Made by a program: the position numbers and the translations under genes. The notes under the pieces were generated by a model, which was given only the letters and a program-made list of their open reading frames with translations, did not search any database and was not told the DNA's origin. 64,000 nt of DNA from Burkholderia sp. WP9 (lineage in GTDB: Bacteria; Pseudomonadota; Gammaproteobacteria; Burkholderiales; Burkholderiaceae), in the NCBI RefSeq assembly GCF_900104795.1, contig NZ_FNTG01000001.1:434001-498000 (forward strand), read 5' to 3'. Of this stretch, positions 25,955 to 34,216 are shown one piece after another. The first letter of the stretch is position 1. Every line of letters starts with the position of its first letter.

Positions 25955-26392
25955 ATGAGCCAACCTACGCACACCCGTATCCGCATGTTCAACACGAAGG
26001 ATACATATCCGAACCAGACACTCGACAACGATCTTTGTCAGGCCGTGCGCGCCGGCAATACCGTGTATGTGCGCGGTCAGGTGGGCACGGATTTCGACGG
26101 CCGTCTGGTCGGCCTCGGCGATCCGCGCGCTCAGGCCGAGCAGGCCATGAAGAACGTCAAGCAATTGCTCGCGGAGGCGGGCAGCGATTTGTCGCACGTC
26201 GTCAAGACGACGACGTTCCTGACAGACATCCGTTATCGCGAGCCGGTCTATCAGGAAGTCGGCAAGTGGCTGAAGGGCGTGTTTCCGATTTCCACGGGCC
26301 TGGTGGTGGTCGCACTGGGACAGCCACAGTGGTTGATGGAAATCGATGTCGTCGCCGTCATTCCGGATGGATGGGCGCCGCCGGCGGCTTAA
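25955..26392 (+). CDS. RidA/YjgF-family imine deaminase-like protein
   Basis: This 145-aa protein has the Rid fold: GNTVYVRGQVGTDFDGRLVG, then AEQAMKNVKQLLAEAGSDL and VVKTTTFLTDIRYREPVY, with the active-site arginine most likely in IRYRE. RidA proteins hydrolyse reactive enamines and imines; a subgroup includes aminomuconate deaminase. Preferred start is ATG 25955 after GAGGTG. It lies in the middle of the catabolic operon, so it probably handles an imine or aminoacrylate-type intermediate of that pathway rather than acting in general housekeeping. Confidence 0.9.
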   Translation: MSQPTHTRIRMFNTKDTYPNQTLDNDLCQAVRAGNTVYVRGQVGTDFDGRLVGLGDPRAQAEQAMKNVKQLLAEAGSDLSHVVKTTTFLTDIRYREPVYQEVGKWLKGVFPISTGLVVVALGQPQWLMEIDVVAVIPDGWAPPAA

Positions 26393-26402
26393 GGAGCGGG
26401 AC

Positions 26403-27080
26403 ATGACATTCTCTATCGTCGGGCGGTGTGCTGAGTCCGGGCAGCTTGGCATCGCGATCAGTTCGTCCAGCATCGCGGTGGGCGCGCGATGCCCGTGGGT
26501 GCGCGCAGGCGTGGGCGCGGTGGCGACGCAGAACGTCACACTGCCTGCGCTCGGCCCGCAGGTTCTCGATCTTCTGGAGAACGGACAGTTGGATCCGGCC
26601 GCGGCACTGGAGCAAGCGCTCGGCGGGAGCGAGTGGAGCGAGTACAGGCAGGTGACGGTGATCGATAGCCAGGGCCGCACGGCTTTCTTCAGCGGCAAGG
26701 AAGCGCTGGGCACCTATCACGCTGTTGCCGGCGCGCAATGCGTCGCGGCGGGCAACATGCTCGCCGGTGTCGAAGTGATCGAGGCGATGGTTCCTGCCTT
26801 CGAGCAGGCAGCCGGCACGCTGGCCGAGCGCCTGCTCGCGGCCATGCATGCCGCGATGGCTGCCGGCGGCGAAGCAGGCCCCGTGCATTCCGCGGCGCTC
26901 AAGATCGTGGGCGGGCAGAGTTGGCCGATCGTCGACTTGCGCGTCGATTGGGCGAATGAAGATCCCATCGGTCAGCTCGACGGTCTATGGCAGGCTTATC
27001 GGCCGCAGATGCAGGACTACATCACTCGCGCGTTGAATCCGACCGCCGCGCCCAGCTACGGAGTGCCAGGCAATGAATGA
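26403..27080 (+). CDS. DUF1028-family protein
   Basis: This 225-aa protein starts MTFSIVGRCAESGQLGIAIS and matches the DUF1028 pattern: VGARCPWVRAGVGAVATQN, ALEQAL, and a C-terminal WPIVDLRVDW. DUF1028 has an Ntn-hydrolase-like fold and often sits in gene clusters with amidohydrolases; its reaction has not been clear to me from established knowledge. It begins 10 bases after RidA and overlaps the M20 gene by 8 bases, so the three are tightly coupled. An amide-cleaving role in this pathway is a reasonable inference. Confidence 0.88.
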   Translation: MTFSIVGRCAESGQLGIAISSSSIAVGARCPWVRAGVGAVATQNVTLPALGPQVLDLLENGQLDPAAALEQALGGSEWSEYRQVTVIDSQGRTAFFSGKEALGTYHAVAGAQCVAAGNMLAGVEVIEAMVPAFEQAAGTLAERLLAAMHAAMAAGGEAGPVHSAALKIVGGQSWPIVDLRVDWANEDPIGQLDGLWQAYRPQMQDYITRALNPTAAPSYGVPGNE

Positions 27081-28242
27081 CCGATCCAGCCGTGCGCTGC
27101 TAGAGCGGCTGATCAGTTTCGCCACGGTCAGCCGCGACTCCAATCTGGAGATGATCGAGTTCATTCGGACTTACCTCGAGGAACTGGGTGTCGAGTGCGA
27201 GCTGTTCTACAACGCCGAGCGCACCAAGGCGAATCTGTTCGCGACCATCGGCCCGCGTGAGGGAGGCGGCGTCGTGCTGTCCGGGCACACCGACGTGGTG
27301 CCTGTTGACGGCCAGCCATGGACCGTCGATGCATTCCGTCTCACTGAACGCGAAGGGCGGCTGTATGGCCGCGGCACGGCCGACATGAAAGGCTTTATCG
27401 CTTCGGTGCTGGCGGCGGTGCCCATGTTCATCGAACGGGAACTGAAGCTGCCGGTGCACCTCGCGTTCTCGTACGACGAGGAAGTAGGATGCCTCGGCGT
27501 GCGTTCCATGCTGGCGGACCTGGAGCAGCGGCCGCACAAGCCGGCTCTGTGTCTGATCGGCGAGCCTACCGGGCTCAAGCCGGTGCTGGGTCACAAGGGA
27601 AAACTGGCAATGCGCTGTCACGTGAAAGGCGCGCCTTGTCATTCGGCTTACGCGCCTTATGGCGTCAACGCGATTCAATACGCGGCGCGGATGATCAGTC
27701 GTCTTGAAGAAATCGGCGAACAGCTGGCGCAACCCGAGCATCACGACGAACGCTTCGATCCGCCGTTCTCGACCGTGCAGACGGGTGTGATCAAAGGCGG
27801 CCGTGCGCTCAACATCGTGCCGGCCGAATGCGAATTCGACTTCGAAGTGCGCGCGCTGCCGGGCTTTAATGCGCACACGGTGGCCGACCAGTTGCAAACT
27901 TACGCCGAAGCCGAGTTGCTGCCGAAGATGCGAGCCGTGAAGTCCGACACCGGCATCCGCCTTCAGCCGCTTTCCGCCTATCCGGGATTGGCGACATCGC
28001 CCGATAGCGAAGCGGCGCGGCTTCTCGCGCTGCTCAGCGGCTCGACTGAATTCGGCACGGTCGCATTCGGCACCGAGGGTGGGCTCTTCGAGCAGGCCGG
28101 CATTCCCACGGTGGTCTGCGGCCCGGGCAGTATGGACCAGGGACATAAGCCCGACGAGTTTGTCACCGTCGAGCAAATGCGCGATTGCGATGCGATGTTG
28201 ATTCGCCTCGCGGACTACCTCTCGAGCGCATCCTTTCAATAA
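27073..28242 (+). CDS. M20-family deacylase (ArgE-like)
   Basis: This 389-aa protein is a zinc hydrolase of the acetylornithine deacetylase/succinyl-diaminopimelate desuccinylase group. Metal ligands and catalytic residues are visible: H72 and D74 (SGHTDVVP), D104 (GRGTADMKG) and E136/E137 (SYDEEVG), with GEPTG and a C-terminal HKPDE. It should hydrolyse an N-acyl amino acid-type substrate in the cytoplasm. It is the last gene of the operon and overlaps the DUF1028 gene by 8 bases. A role in releasing an amino acid at the end of the pathway fits its place. Confidence 0.92.
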   Translation: MNDRSSRALLERLISFATVSRDSNLEMIEFIRTYLEELGVECELFYNAERTKANLFATIGPREGGGVVLSGHTDVVPVDGQPWTVDAFRLTEREGRLYGRGTADMKGFIASVLAAVPMFIERELKLPVHLAFSYDEEVGCLGVRSMLADLEQRPHKPALCLIGEPTGLKPVLGHKGKLAMRCHVKGAPCHSAYAPYGVNAIQYAARMISRLEEIGEQLAQPEHHDERFDPPFSTVQTGVIKGGRALNIVPAECEFDFEVRALPGFNAHTVADQLQTYAEAELLPKMRAVKSDTGIRLQPLSAYPGLATSPDSEAARLLALLSGSTEFGTVAFGTEGGLFEQAGIPTVVCGPGSMDQGHKPDEFVTVEQMRDCDAMLIRLADYLSSASFQ

Positions 28243-28675
28243 TATTTCACTTGCCGATTTCGAACATTCGCTCAATGATTTTTTAGCTTTTATTTTTGAA
28301 ACATGTTAAAAAGCATTCCGTTATCGTATGTTGACATCAAGGCTTCACGCGAAGCGGCAACACTGGCGTCGACGAATGACAAGCAGTAGCGATTGAAGTA
28401 ATGCTTTTCAATTAAATATAAGAAATATCACGAGGCATCGAACGCTCGATTGAAGCGGCCTGAGGTCAGGCGCGCTGCGGGGAGCGGGCAGGCATCATGT
28501 CCGGTGATGCGTGTGTTCGGTGTAGCAGCGGTCGTCGCGGATCGGATTTGCCGGCGTAAAGGTGTAATGGCAAGTCGCATGGGCCTGATCCACGGTAGTA
28601 CGGCCGCAAGGCGTTCGCTCGCGCGGACGCGGTGTCAGTACGCATTTGCCTCGGGCAAGTGCCTGCGAATACGCC
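28243..28675 (+). promoter_or_regulatory. 433-base upstream region of the rhamnolipid cluster with several dyads
   Basis: The first 200 bases are AT-rich compared with the surroundings. Three perfect dyads follow: GCCTGA-GG-TCAGGC at 28458-28471, GCATCA-N7-TGATGC at 28492-28510 and TTGCC-TCG-GGCAA at 28646-28658. No protein-coding frame with a ribosome site was seen. The region probably holds the promoter and operators of rhlA. None of the dyads is a clear match to a lux-type box. Confidence 0.5.
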
Positions 28676-29638
28676 ATGCCCATCGAAAAACTCCTTGTTC
28701 CGCTACCGGCGGGCCTGAAAGTCTACGTTGAACGTCACGTATTCGATCCGGCCTTCGAGAGTGTCATTCTGATCAACGGCGCGTTAGCCACCACGGCGTC
28801 GTTTGGACAGACAATCAAATACCTCGGCGAACGCTATAACCCAATCTGTTTCGATTTGCCCTATGCGGGGCAATCGAAAGCGCATAACGAATGCGGCTTC
28901 ATTCTTACCAAAGACGATGAAGTCGACATTCTGTTGTATCTCATCGGCTTATTCGAGCCGGGCTTTCTGTTATCGGTGTCCTGGGGCGGCGTGGCGTCGC
29001 TGCTTGCGCTCTCGCGAGCGCGCACGAGCGTGCGCCGCGCGGTGATCGCGTCGTTCTCGCCGCTGCTCAACGAGGCCATGACCGCGTACGTGACCGCGGC
29101 GCGCGACTACATCGCCGCGGGCGAAAACCTGAAGGCCGCGCAACTGCTCAACGACACCGTCGGCTGTCATCTGCCGCGGATCATGAAGCTCTACAACTAC
29201 CGCTATCTGTCGACGCTGCCGCGTGACGAGCAGCACCAGGTGGCGTTTCATGTCGACCAGATTCTGGCGATTCGCCCGGAGCAGTATCTGCACGAATTCA
29301 GCAACATAGACTGCGGGCTGAAGTTCATCAACGGCGAGCTCGATGCGTACACCACGCCCGACGACGTCCGCTCGCTCGGCCATCATCTGAAGCGTGCGGA
29401 GTTCGCGACCATCGATCAGGCCGGGCATTTCCTCGATCTGGAAGGGCGCGCCGCGCTGCGTCAGGTGCGCACGGCGATTATGGATTACTTCGGCGCCGCG
29501 CCGGTTCAGCAACCCGTGCGCGCGCTCGACTGCTTCGACGCGCCGAGCGGCCGCGCATCGCTCCCGCTCGTGCCCGAACCCGCCATCGCGAACGTCGCAA
29601 CTCCCGCGTTGCAGGCCGCTGCCGATCACTCGTTCTAA
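28676..29638 (+). CDS. rhlA: Rhamnolipid precursor synthase RhlA
   Basis: This 320-aa alpha/beta hydrolase-fold enzyme joins two 3-hydroxyacyl units to make the HAA lipid precursor. The catalytic triad is in place: S102 in LSVSWGGVAS, D223 in NGELDAYTTPDD and H251 in DQAGHFLDLEG, the same numbering as described for Pseudomonas RhlA. The start MPIEKLLVPLPAGLKVYVERH matches Burkholderia RhlA; a TTG ten codons upstream is rejected. It is the first gene of a cluster with rhlB and rhlC, separated from rhlB here by a methyltransferase gene. A C-terminal tail of about 50 residues is Pro/Ala-rich. Confidence 0.95.
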   Translation: MPIEKLLVPLPAGLKVYVERHVFDPAFESVILINGALATTASFGQTIKYLGERYNPICFDLPYAGQSKAHNECGFILTKDDEVDILLYLIGLFEPGFLLSVSWGGVASLLALSRARTSVRRAVIASFSPLLNEAMTAYVTAARDYIAAGENLKAAQLLNDTVGCHLPRIMKLYNYRYLSTLPRDEQHQVAFHVDQILAIRPEQYLHEFSNIDCGLKFINGELDAYTTPDDVRSLGHHLKRAEFATIDQAGHFLDLEGRAALRQVRTAIMDYFGAAPVQQPVRALDCFDAPSGRASLPLVPEPAIANVATPALQAAADHSF

Positions 29639-29652
29639 CAGGTCGAACCATC

Positions 29653-30222
29653 GTGAATATCGCTCAGAGCATCGCCATCGTCGTACCGTGGACAGTGTGG
29701 CTGCTGTACTGGATCGCCACGTCGAACCAGGTCAAGGAGACCGCGCGAAAAGAGGCGTCCGTGTCGCGCACCTTGCAGTCGATTCCGTTGATCGCCGGCG
29801 GCGCGCTAATCGTGTTGCCGGACTTCAATGCCGCGGCGTGGTCGTTCGATTCGCATTCGATCGGTGCGCTGCAATTCGCCGGCCTTGCCGTGCTGCTTGC
29901 CGGCCTCGCGTTTTCAGTGTGGGCGCGCCTGCATCTCGGCACCAACTGGAGCGTGTCGGTCACGCTGAAAGAAGATCATGAACTGGTGCGCAGCGGCCCG
30001 TACGGGCTCGTACGGCACCCGATCTACACCGGTTGCCTGCTGGCGCTCGCGGGCGGCGTGCTGATCGGCATGCAATGGCGCGGCGCGCTCGGCTTGCTAC
30101 TGATTTTCGCTTCGCTCGCGTACAAGGTGCGGGTGGAGGAGAGCTGGCTGACCGGCCACTTCGGCCGCGCCTATTCGCAGTATCGCCGCGACGTCGCTGC
30201 GTTGATCCCGGGTCTCTTCTGA
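29653..30222 (+). CDS. ICMT-like membrane carboxyl methyltransferase
   Basis: This 189-aa protein has about five membrane segments. The C-terminal motif RSGPYGLVRHPIYTG (RHP at 121-123), followed by E162/E163 in VEESWL and FGRAYSQYRR, is the isoprenylcysteine carboxyl methyltransferase/PEMT signature for SAM binding at the membrane. It starts at GTG 29653, 14 bases after the rhlA stop, and ends 10 bases before rhlB. Family members methylate carboxylates, thiols or lipid amines. Its place suggests it acts on HAA or rhamnolipid, for example making a methyl ester; that is inference. Confidence 0.88.
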   Translation: MNIAQSIAIVVPWTVWLLYWIATSNQVKETARKEASVSRTLQSIPLIAGGALIVLPDFNAAAWSFDSHSIGALQFAGLAVLLAGLAFSVWARLHLGTNWSVSVTLKEDHELVRSGPYGLVRHPIYTGCLLALAGGVLIGMQWRGALGLLLIFASLAYKVRVEESWLTGHFGRAYSQYRRDVAALIPGLF

Positions 30223-30232
30223 GCCGCCGGGC

Positions 30233-31564
30233 ATGACAAGAGTCATCATCACCGCAATCGGCTCCGCGGGCGACGTGCATCCGCTGCTCGGCATCGGCGC
30301 GGCACTCGCGGCGCGCGGACACGAGATCGTGTTCTGCACGCATCCGCCGTTCGCGGAAGCGGCGACGCGCCGCGGCTTCATGTTCGTGCCGATCGGCACG
30401 GCGGCCGACTACGCCGACGCGATGGCGAATCCGGCGCTATGGAATCCGCGCACGTCGTTTCGCACCTTGTGGGCGGTCATTGCGCCGACCCTGCGAGCGC
30501 ATTTCGACACGCTGGCATCACTGACCACTCCCGACACGGTGCTGGTGGGCACGTTATGGGCTTTTTCCGCCCGGCTGATGCAGGAGCTATACCGGGTCCC
30601 GTTCGTATCCGTGCAAGTGTCGCCGTCCACCTTGCTTTCCGCGCACGCTCCGCCGACCCATCCGCGGCTCACCATTCCACGACGTTTGCCGCTCGCGGTA
30701 AAGGCAGCGCTGATGCGTTCGATCGAACGGTACGCGCTCGACAAGGTGTGCGGTCCGGCGCTGAACGCGTTGCGCGCGGAGCTGGGTCTCGAACCGGCCA
30801 CGCGCATCTTCGGCCAATGGTTGCATTCGACCGATCGCGTGCTCTGTCTTTTTCCCGACTGGTTCGCGCAGCCGCAGCCCGACTGGCCGGCTCCGTATTG
30901 CATGAGCGGCTTTCCGCTGTTCAACGACACCGTTGCGTGCGCACCCGATCCGCAACTCGATGCGTTTCTCGCCGCGGGCGAACGGCCCGTGGTTTTCACG
31001 GCGGGCTCCACGATGATCGATCAGGCGCGTTATGCGCGAGCGGTGCGCGACACGCTCCGCGAGAGCGGGCTGCGCGGCATTCTTTTGCGGCCCGACGCGC
31101 CTGTCGAGGATCGCGCCGCTGCGAATGAGGCGAGTTCGTTCTCCACGTGGATCGAGCGCCGCTACGTACCGCTGCAGACGCTGTTGCCGCGTTGTCGCGC
31201 GCTGGTGCATCACGGCGGCATTGGCACGGCGGCGCTGGCGTATGCCGCCGGTATCCCTCAAGTCGTGACGCCATTCGCACACGATCAGTTCGACAACGCG
31301 CAGCGCGTCGTCGCGAGTGGGTGCGGGGTTCGGGTGGATGGACCGATTGAGGCGCGGACGTTGACGCGCGCGCTCAGGCAGGTGCTCGGGAGTCCGTCGC
31401 TCGCGACGCAGTGTGGGCGCGTGCACGACCGGCTCGCCGCGTCGCCGGATGGATGCGAAGCGGCGGCGCGCGAGATCGGGGGATTCATGCAGACGGGCGT
31501 GCGTGCGGCAGCCGACGTTCGCGTGTTGTCGCCCGCGTTGGCGTTGAGCGGGCAGGGCGTATGA
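30233..31564 (+). CDS. rhlB: Rhamnosyltransferase 1 catalytic subunit RhlB
   Basis: This 443-aa GT1-fold glycosyltransferase adds the first rhamnose from dTDP-L-rhamnose to HAA. The N-terminus RVIITAIGSAGDVHPLLGIG and the nucleotide-sugar loop VHHGGIGTAALAYAAGIPQV, PFAHDQFDNA near residues 325-360 are typical. Length fits RhlB (about 420-450). The stop overlaps the MFS gene start by ATGA, so the two are translationally coupled. dTDP-rhamnose synthesis genes are not in this window. Confidence 0.94.
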   Translation: MTRVIITAIGSAGDVHPLLGIGAALAARGHEIVFCTHPPFAEAATRRGFMFVPIGTAADYADAMANPALWNPRTSFRTLWAVIAPTLRAHFDTLASLTTPDTVLVGTLWAFSARLMQELYRVPFVSVQVSPSTLLSAHAPPTHPRLTIPRRLPLAVKAALMRSIERYALDKVCGPALNALRAELGLEPATRIFGQWLHSTDRVLCLFPDWFAQPQPDWPAPYCMSGFPLFNDTVACAPDPQLDAFLAAGERPVVFTAGSTMIDQARYARAVRDTLRESGLRGILLRPDAPVEDRAAANEASSFSTWIERRYVPLQTLLPRCRALVHHGGIGTAALAYAAGIPQVVTPFAHDQFDNAQRVVASGCGVRVDGPIEARTLTRALRQVLGSPSLATQCGRVHDRLAASPDGCEAAAREIGGFMQTGVRAAADVRVLSPALALSGQGV

Positions 31565-33219
31565 GCGCCGCAGCGCGAATGCCGGAGGGCGCGGGGTCAA
31601 GCGATGACGCGCGAGGCGGCTCGGCCCGTGACGCGCGCGCCGGCGTGGACAGCGGGCACGAAGAACGCAACGAGCACAACCAGCGCGACAACCGAACCAT
31701 GCGCGGCGCTCGCCTCGCGTTGCTCACCTTTGCGCTTTCGCTCGCAACGTTCATCGAGGTGCTCGACTCGACGGTGACCAACGTCGCGGTACCCGCCATT
31801 TCGGGTGGCCTCGGCGTGTCCAATAGCCAAGGCACGTGGGTGATCAGTTCCTACTCCGTCGCGGCCGCCATCGCGGTGCCGCTGACAGGCTGGTTATCCA
31901 GACGGGTCGGCGAAACCCGCCTCTTTCTCGCGGCGGTGATTCTTTTCACGCTGACGTCGCTGCTCTGCGGCGTGGCCGGCGACTTTCATCTGCTGGTCGT
32001 GTGCCGCGCATTGCAGGGCCTTTTTTCCGGGCCGATGGTGCCGCTCTCGCAAACCATCCTGTTGCGTACGTTCCCACCCGACAAGCGCGTGGTGGCTCTT
32101 GCGCTGTGGGCGATGACCGTGCTGCTCGCGCCGATCCTGGGGCCCGTGGTCGGCGGCTGGATTATCGACAGTTTCTCGTGGCCGTGGATCTTCCTGATCA
32201 ATCTGCCGATCGGCATCTTTTCGTTCGCGGTGTGCATGACACTGCTGCGTCCCGATACCCGCAACGCGCACGGTGCGAAAGCCGCGCCGGTCGATCTGCC
32301 GGGCATCGTGCTGCTGATCGTCGGCGTCGGGTCGTTGCAGGCCGTGCTCGATCTCGGCCATGACCGGGGCTGGTTCGATTCGCCGCTGATCCTGACGCTC
32401 GCCATCGTCGCCGCGCTTGCGATCGTGTCGCTGCTGATCTGGGAAGCGGGCGAGAAGGATCCGGTGATCGATCTCAGCCTGTTTCGCGACCGCACGTTCT
32501 CGTTTTGCGTGCTGATCATTTCACTCGGGATGATGAGTTTCTCGGTAGTCGGCGTGATCTTCCCGTTGTGGCTCCAGGCCGTGATGGGCTACACCGCGTT
32601 TCAGGCCGGGCTCGCCACTGCTCCGCTCGGCATACTCGCGCTGGTGTTCTCGATTCTCGTCGGCATTTTCTCGGCGCGTTTCGACGCGCGCGTGCTCGCC
32701 ACGTTCGGCTTTCTGATCTTTGCGGGCGTGCTGTGGTGGGACGCGCACTTCACGCTGACGATGACCTTTACGCAGATCATTACGCCTGGCCTGATTCAGG
32801 GCATCGGCCTGCCGTGCTTTTTTATTCCGTTGACCGCCGCGACGCTCTCACGCGTGTCCGACGACAAACTCGCCGCCGCTTCCAGTCTGTCGAACTTTCT
32901 ACGCACGCTGTCGGCGGCCTTCGGTACGGCGATGAGCGTGACGCTGTGGGACAACCGCGCGCTGTATCACTACGACGTGGTTGCGCAGTCGGTGGCGAAG
33001 TCGTCCGGCAACACGCAGCGCTTCGTTCAGATCCTGCACGGCATGGGTATCGACGGCGCGCGCGAACTGAGCACGTTGCACCATATCGTGCAGCAACAGG
33101 CGTACATGATGGCGACCGGCGACATGTTCTACATGGCGAGCATCACCTGCCTCGTGCTCGCCGCGATGATGTGGCTGACGCGTCCCAAACGCGGCGCCGC
33201 GATGACCTTAGGTCACTAG
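31561..33219 (+). CDS. DHA2-family MFS exporter (EmrB/QacA type)
   Basis: This 552-aa protein has 14 predicted membrane helices. The DHA2 motif LDSTVTNVAVPAISGGLGVS in helix 1 and PVVGGWIIDSFSWPWIFLINLPIG in helices 5-6 identify the EmrB group. The ATGA overlap with rhlB favours the 31561 start, which gives a 46-residue polar N-terminal extension; ATG 31699 (MRGARLALL) would give the usual length. With the EmrA and NodT proteins downstream it should form a tripartite pump, most likely for rhamnolipids. Confidence 0.93.
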   Translation: MSAAARMPEGAGSSDDARGGSARDARAGVDSGHEERNEHNQRDNRTMRGARLALLTFALSLATFIEVLDSTVTNVAVPAISGGLGVSNSQGTWVISSYSVAAAIAVPLTGWLSRRVGETRLFLAAVILFTLTSLLCGVAGDFHLLVVCRALQGLFSGPMVPLSQTILLRTFPPDKRVVALALWAMTVLLAPILGPVVGGWIIDSFSWPWIFLINLPIGIFSFAVCMTLLRPDTRNAHGAKAAPVDLPGIVLLIVGVGSLQAVLDLGHDRGWFDSPLILTLAIVAALAIVSLLIWEAGEKDPVIDLSLFRDRTFSFCVLIISLGMMSFSVVGVIFPLWLQAVMGYTAFQAGLATAPLGILALVFSILVGIFSARFDARVLATFGFLIFAGVLWWDAHFTLTMTFTQIITPGLIQGIGLPCFFIPLTAATLSRVSDDKLAAASSLSNFLRTLSAAFGTAMSVTLWDNRALYHYDVVAQSVAKSSGNTQRFVQILHGMGIDGARELSTLHHIVQQQAYMMATGDMFYMASITCLVLAAMMWLTRPKRGAAMTLGH

Positions 33220-33229
33220 GAGCAGAGTC

Positions 33230-34216
33230 ATGACGATCCTGGGCGCGTTGATCATCCTGTTTCATCCGGGCGAGGCGCAGTTGATGCAAGCCGTGGCGAT
33301 GCGCGACGAGTGCGACCGCCTGCTGGTGGTCGACAATTCTCCGCAGCCGGACAGTCGCGCGGCCCTGGTACTGGGCGAAGCAGGGATCGAGCTGCTGCAT
33401 CACGGCAATCGCCACGGCATTGCCGGTGCATTCAACTGCGGCCTGCGTGTGCTGTTCGAGCGGGGCGCGGATGCGGTCGCGCTGTTCGACCAGGATTCCG
33501 AAGCGCCGTCCGGCTATTTCGACGTGATGCGCGACCGGTGTGCGTCGGTGAACGGTACTGCGTTCATGGCCGGCCCGCGCATCTTCGATGAAAACGATCA
33601 ACGCTTTCTGCCGGAACTGTCGACCAGCGGTCTGGGTGTCGAAAGATTGTCGTTGCGCATGGATGCTGGCTTGCAGCGCTGCGCGTTCCTGATCTCGTCG
33701 GGTTGCGTGATTTCGCGTGAAGCGTTCGCGCGGCTCGGCCGCTTCGACGAATCGCTGTTCATCGATCACGTGGACACCGAGTATTGCCTGCGTGCGCTGC
33801 TGCGCAATGTGCCTGTCTATGTCGTGCCGTCGCTGGTGCTGTCGCATCGGATCGGCACGCGCCACCGCCATCAATTAGGCCCCTTCGAAGTGACGACGAT
33901 GAATCACCCTGCATTGCGCCGCTACTACAGCGCGCGTAACGCGATGCAGCTGGCGCTGCAATATGGACTGCGTCTGCCGGTCGCGGTCGTACCGAACCTG
34001 TTGACGCTATGGCAGATCGTGCAGATCGTGCTGCTGGAGAAACACAAGCTCGACAAACTGAATGCGATTGCGCTGGGGCTTATAGATGGATTGTTCGCCC
34101 GGATGGGGCCGCTTGGAGAAACCCGTCCTCGGCTCGCGGCCAGACTGGCGAGGGCGGCGGCCGTGAATGCGCCAGCGGCGACTGAAGGTGCGATGCCTCG
34201 CACGCACCACTCATGA
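33230..34216 (+). CDS. rhlC: Rhamnosyltransferase 2 RhlC
   Basis: This 328-aa GT2-family glycosyltransferase adds the second rhamnose to make dirhamnolipid. The N-terminal fold reads GALIILFHPGEAQLMQAVA, the acidic DQD motif is at residues 87-89 (ALFDQDSEAPSG), and IDHVDTEYCLRAL carries the acceptor-side acid. AGGAG lies seven bases before ATG 33230. The stop overlaps the NodT gene start by 4 bases. Placement after the MFS gene is the Burkholderia order rather than the distant location seen in Pseudomonas. Confidence 0.93.
   Translation: MTILGALIILFHPGEAQLMQAVAMRDECDRLLVVDNSPQPDSRAALVLGEAGIELLHHGNRHGIAGAFNCGLRVLFERGADAVALFDQDSEAPSGYFDVMRDRCASVNGTAFMAGPRIFDENDQRFLPELSTSGLGVERLSLRMDAGLQRCAFLISSGCVISREAFARLGRFDESLFIDHVDTEYCLRALLRNVPVYVVPSLVLSHRIGTRHRHQLGPFEVTTMNHPALRRYYSARNAMQLALQYGLRLPVAVVPNLLTLWQIVQIVLLEKHKLDKLNAIALGLIDGLFARMGPLGETRPRLAARLARAAAVNAPAATEGAMPRTHHS

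Noticed and set aside
31561..33219. Treating the MFS gene as a drug-resistance pump unrelated to rhl
   Set aside because: It is coupled to rhlB by ATGA overlap and sits inside the rhl gene order known from Burkholderia, so lipid export is more likely.
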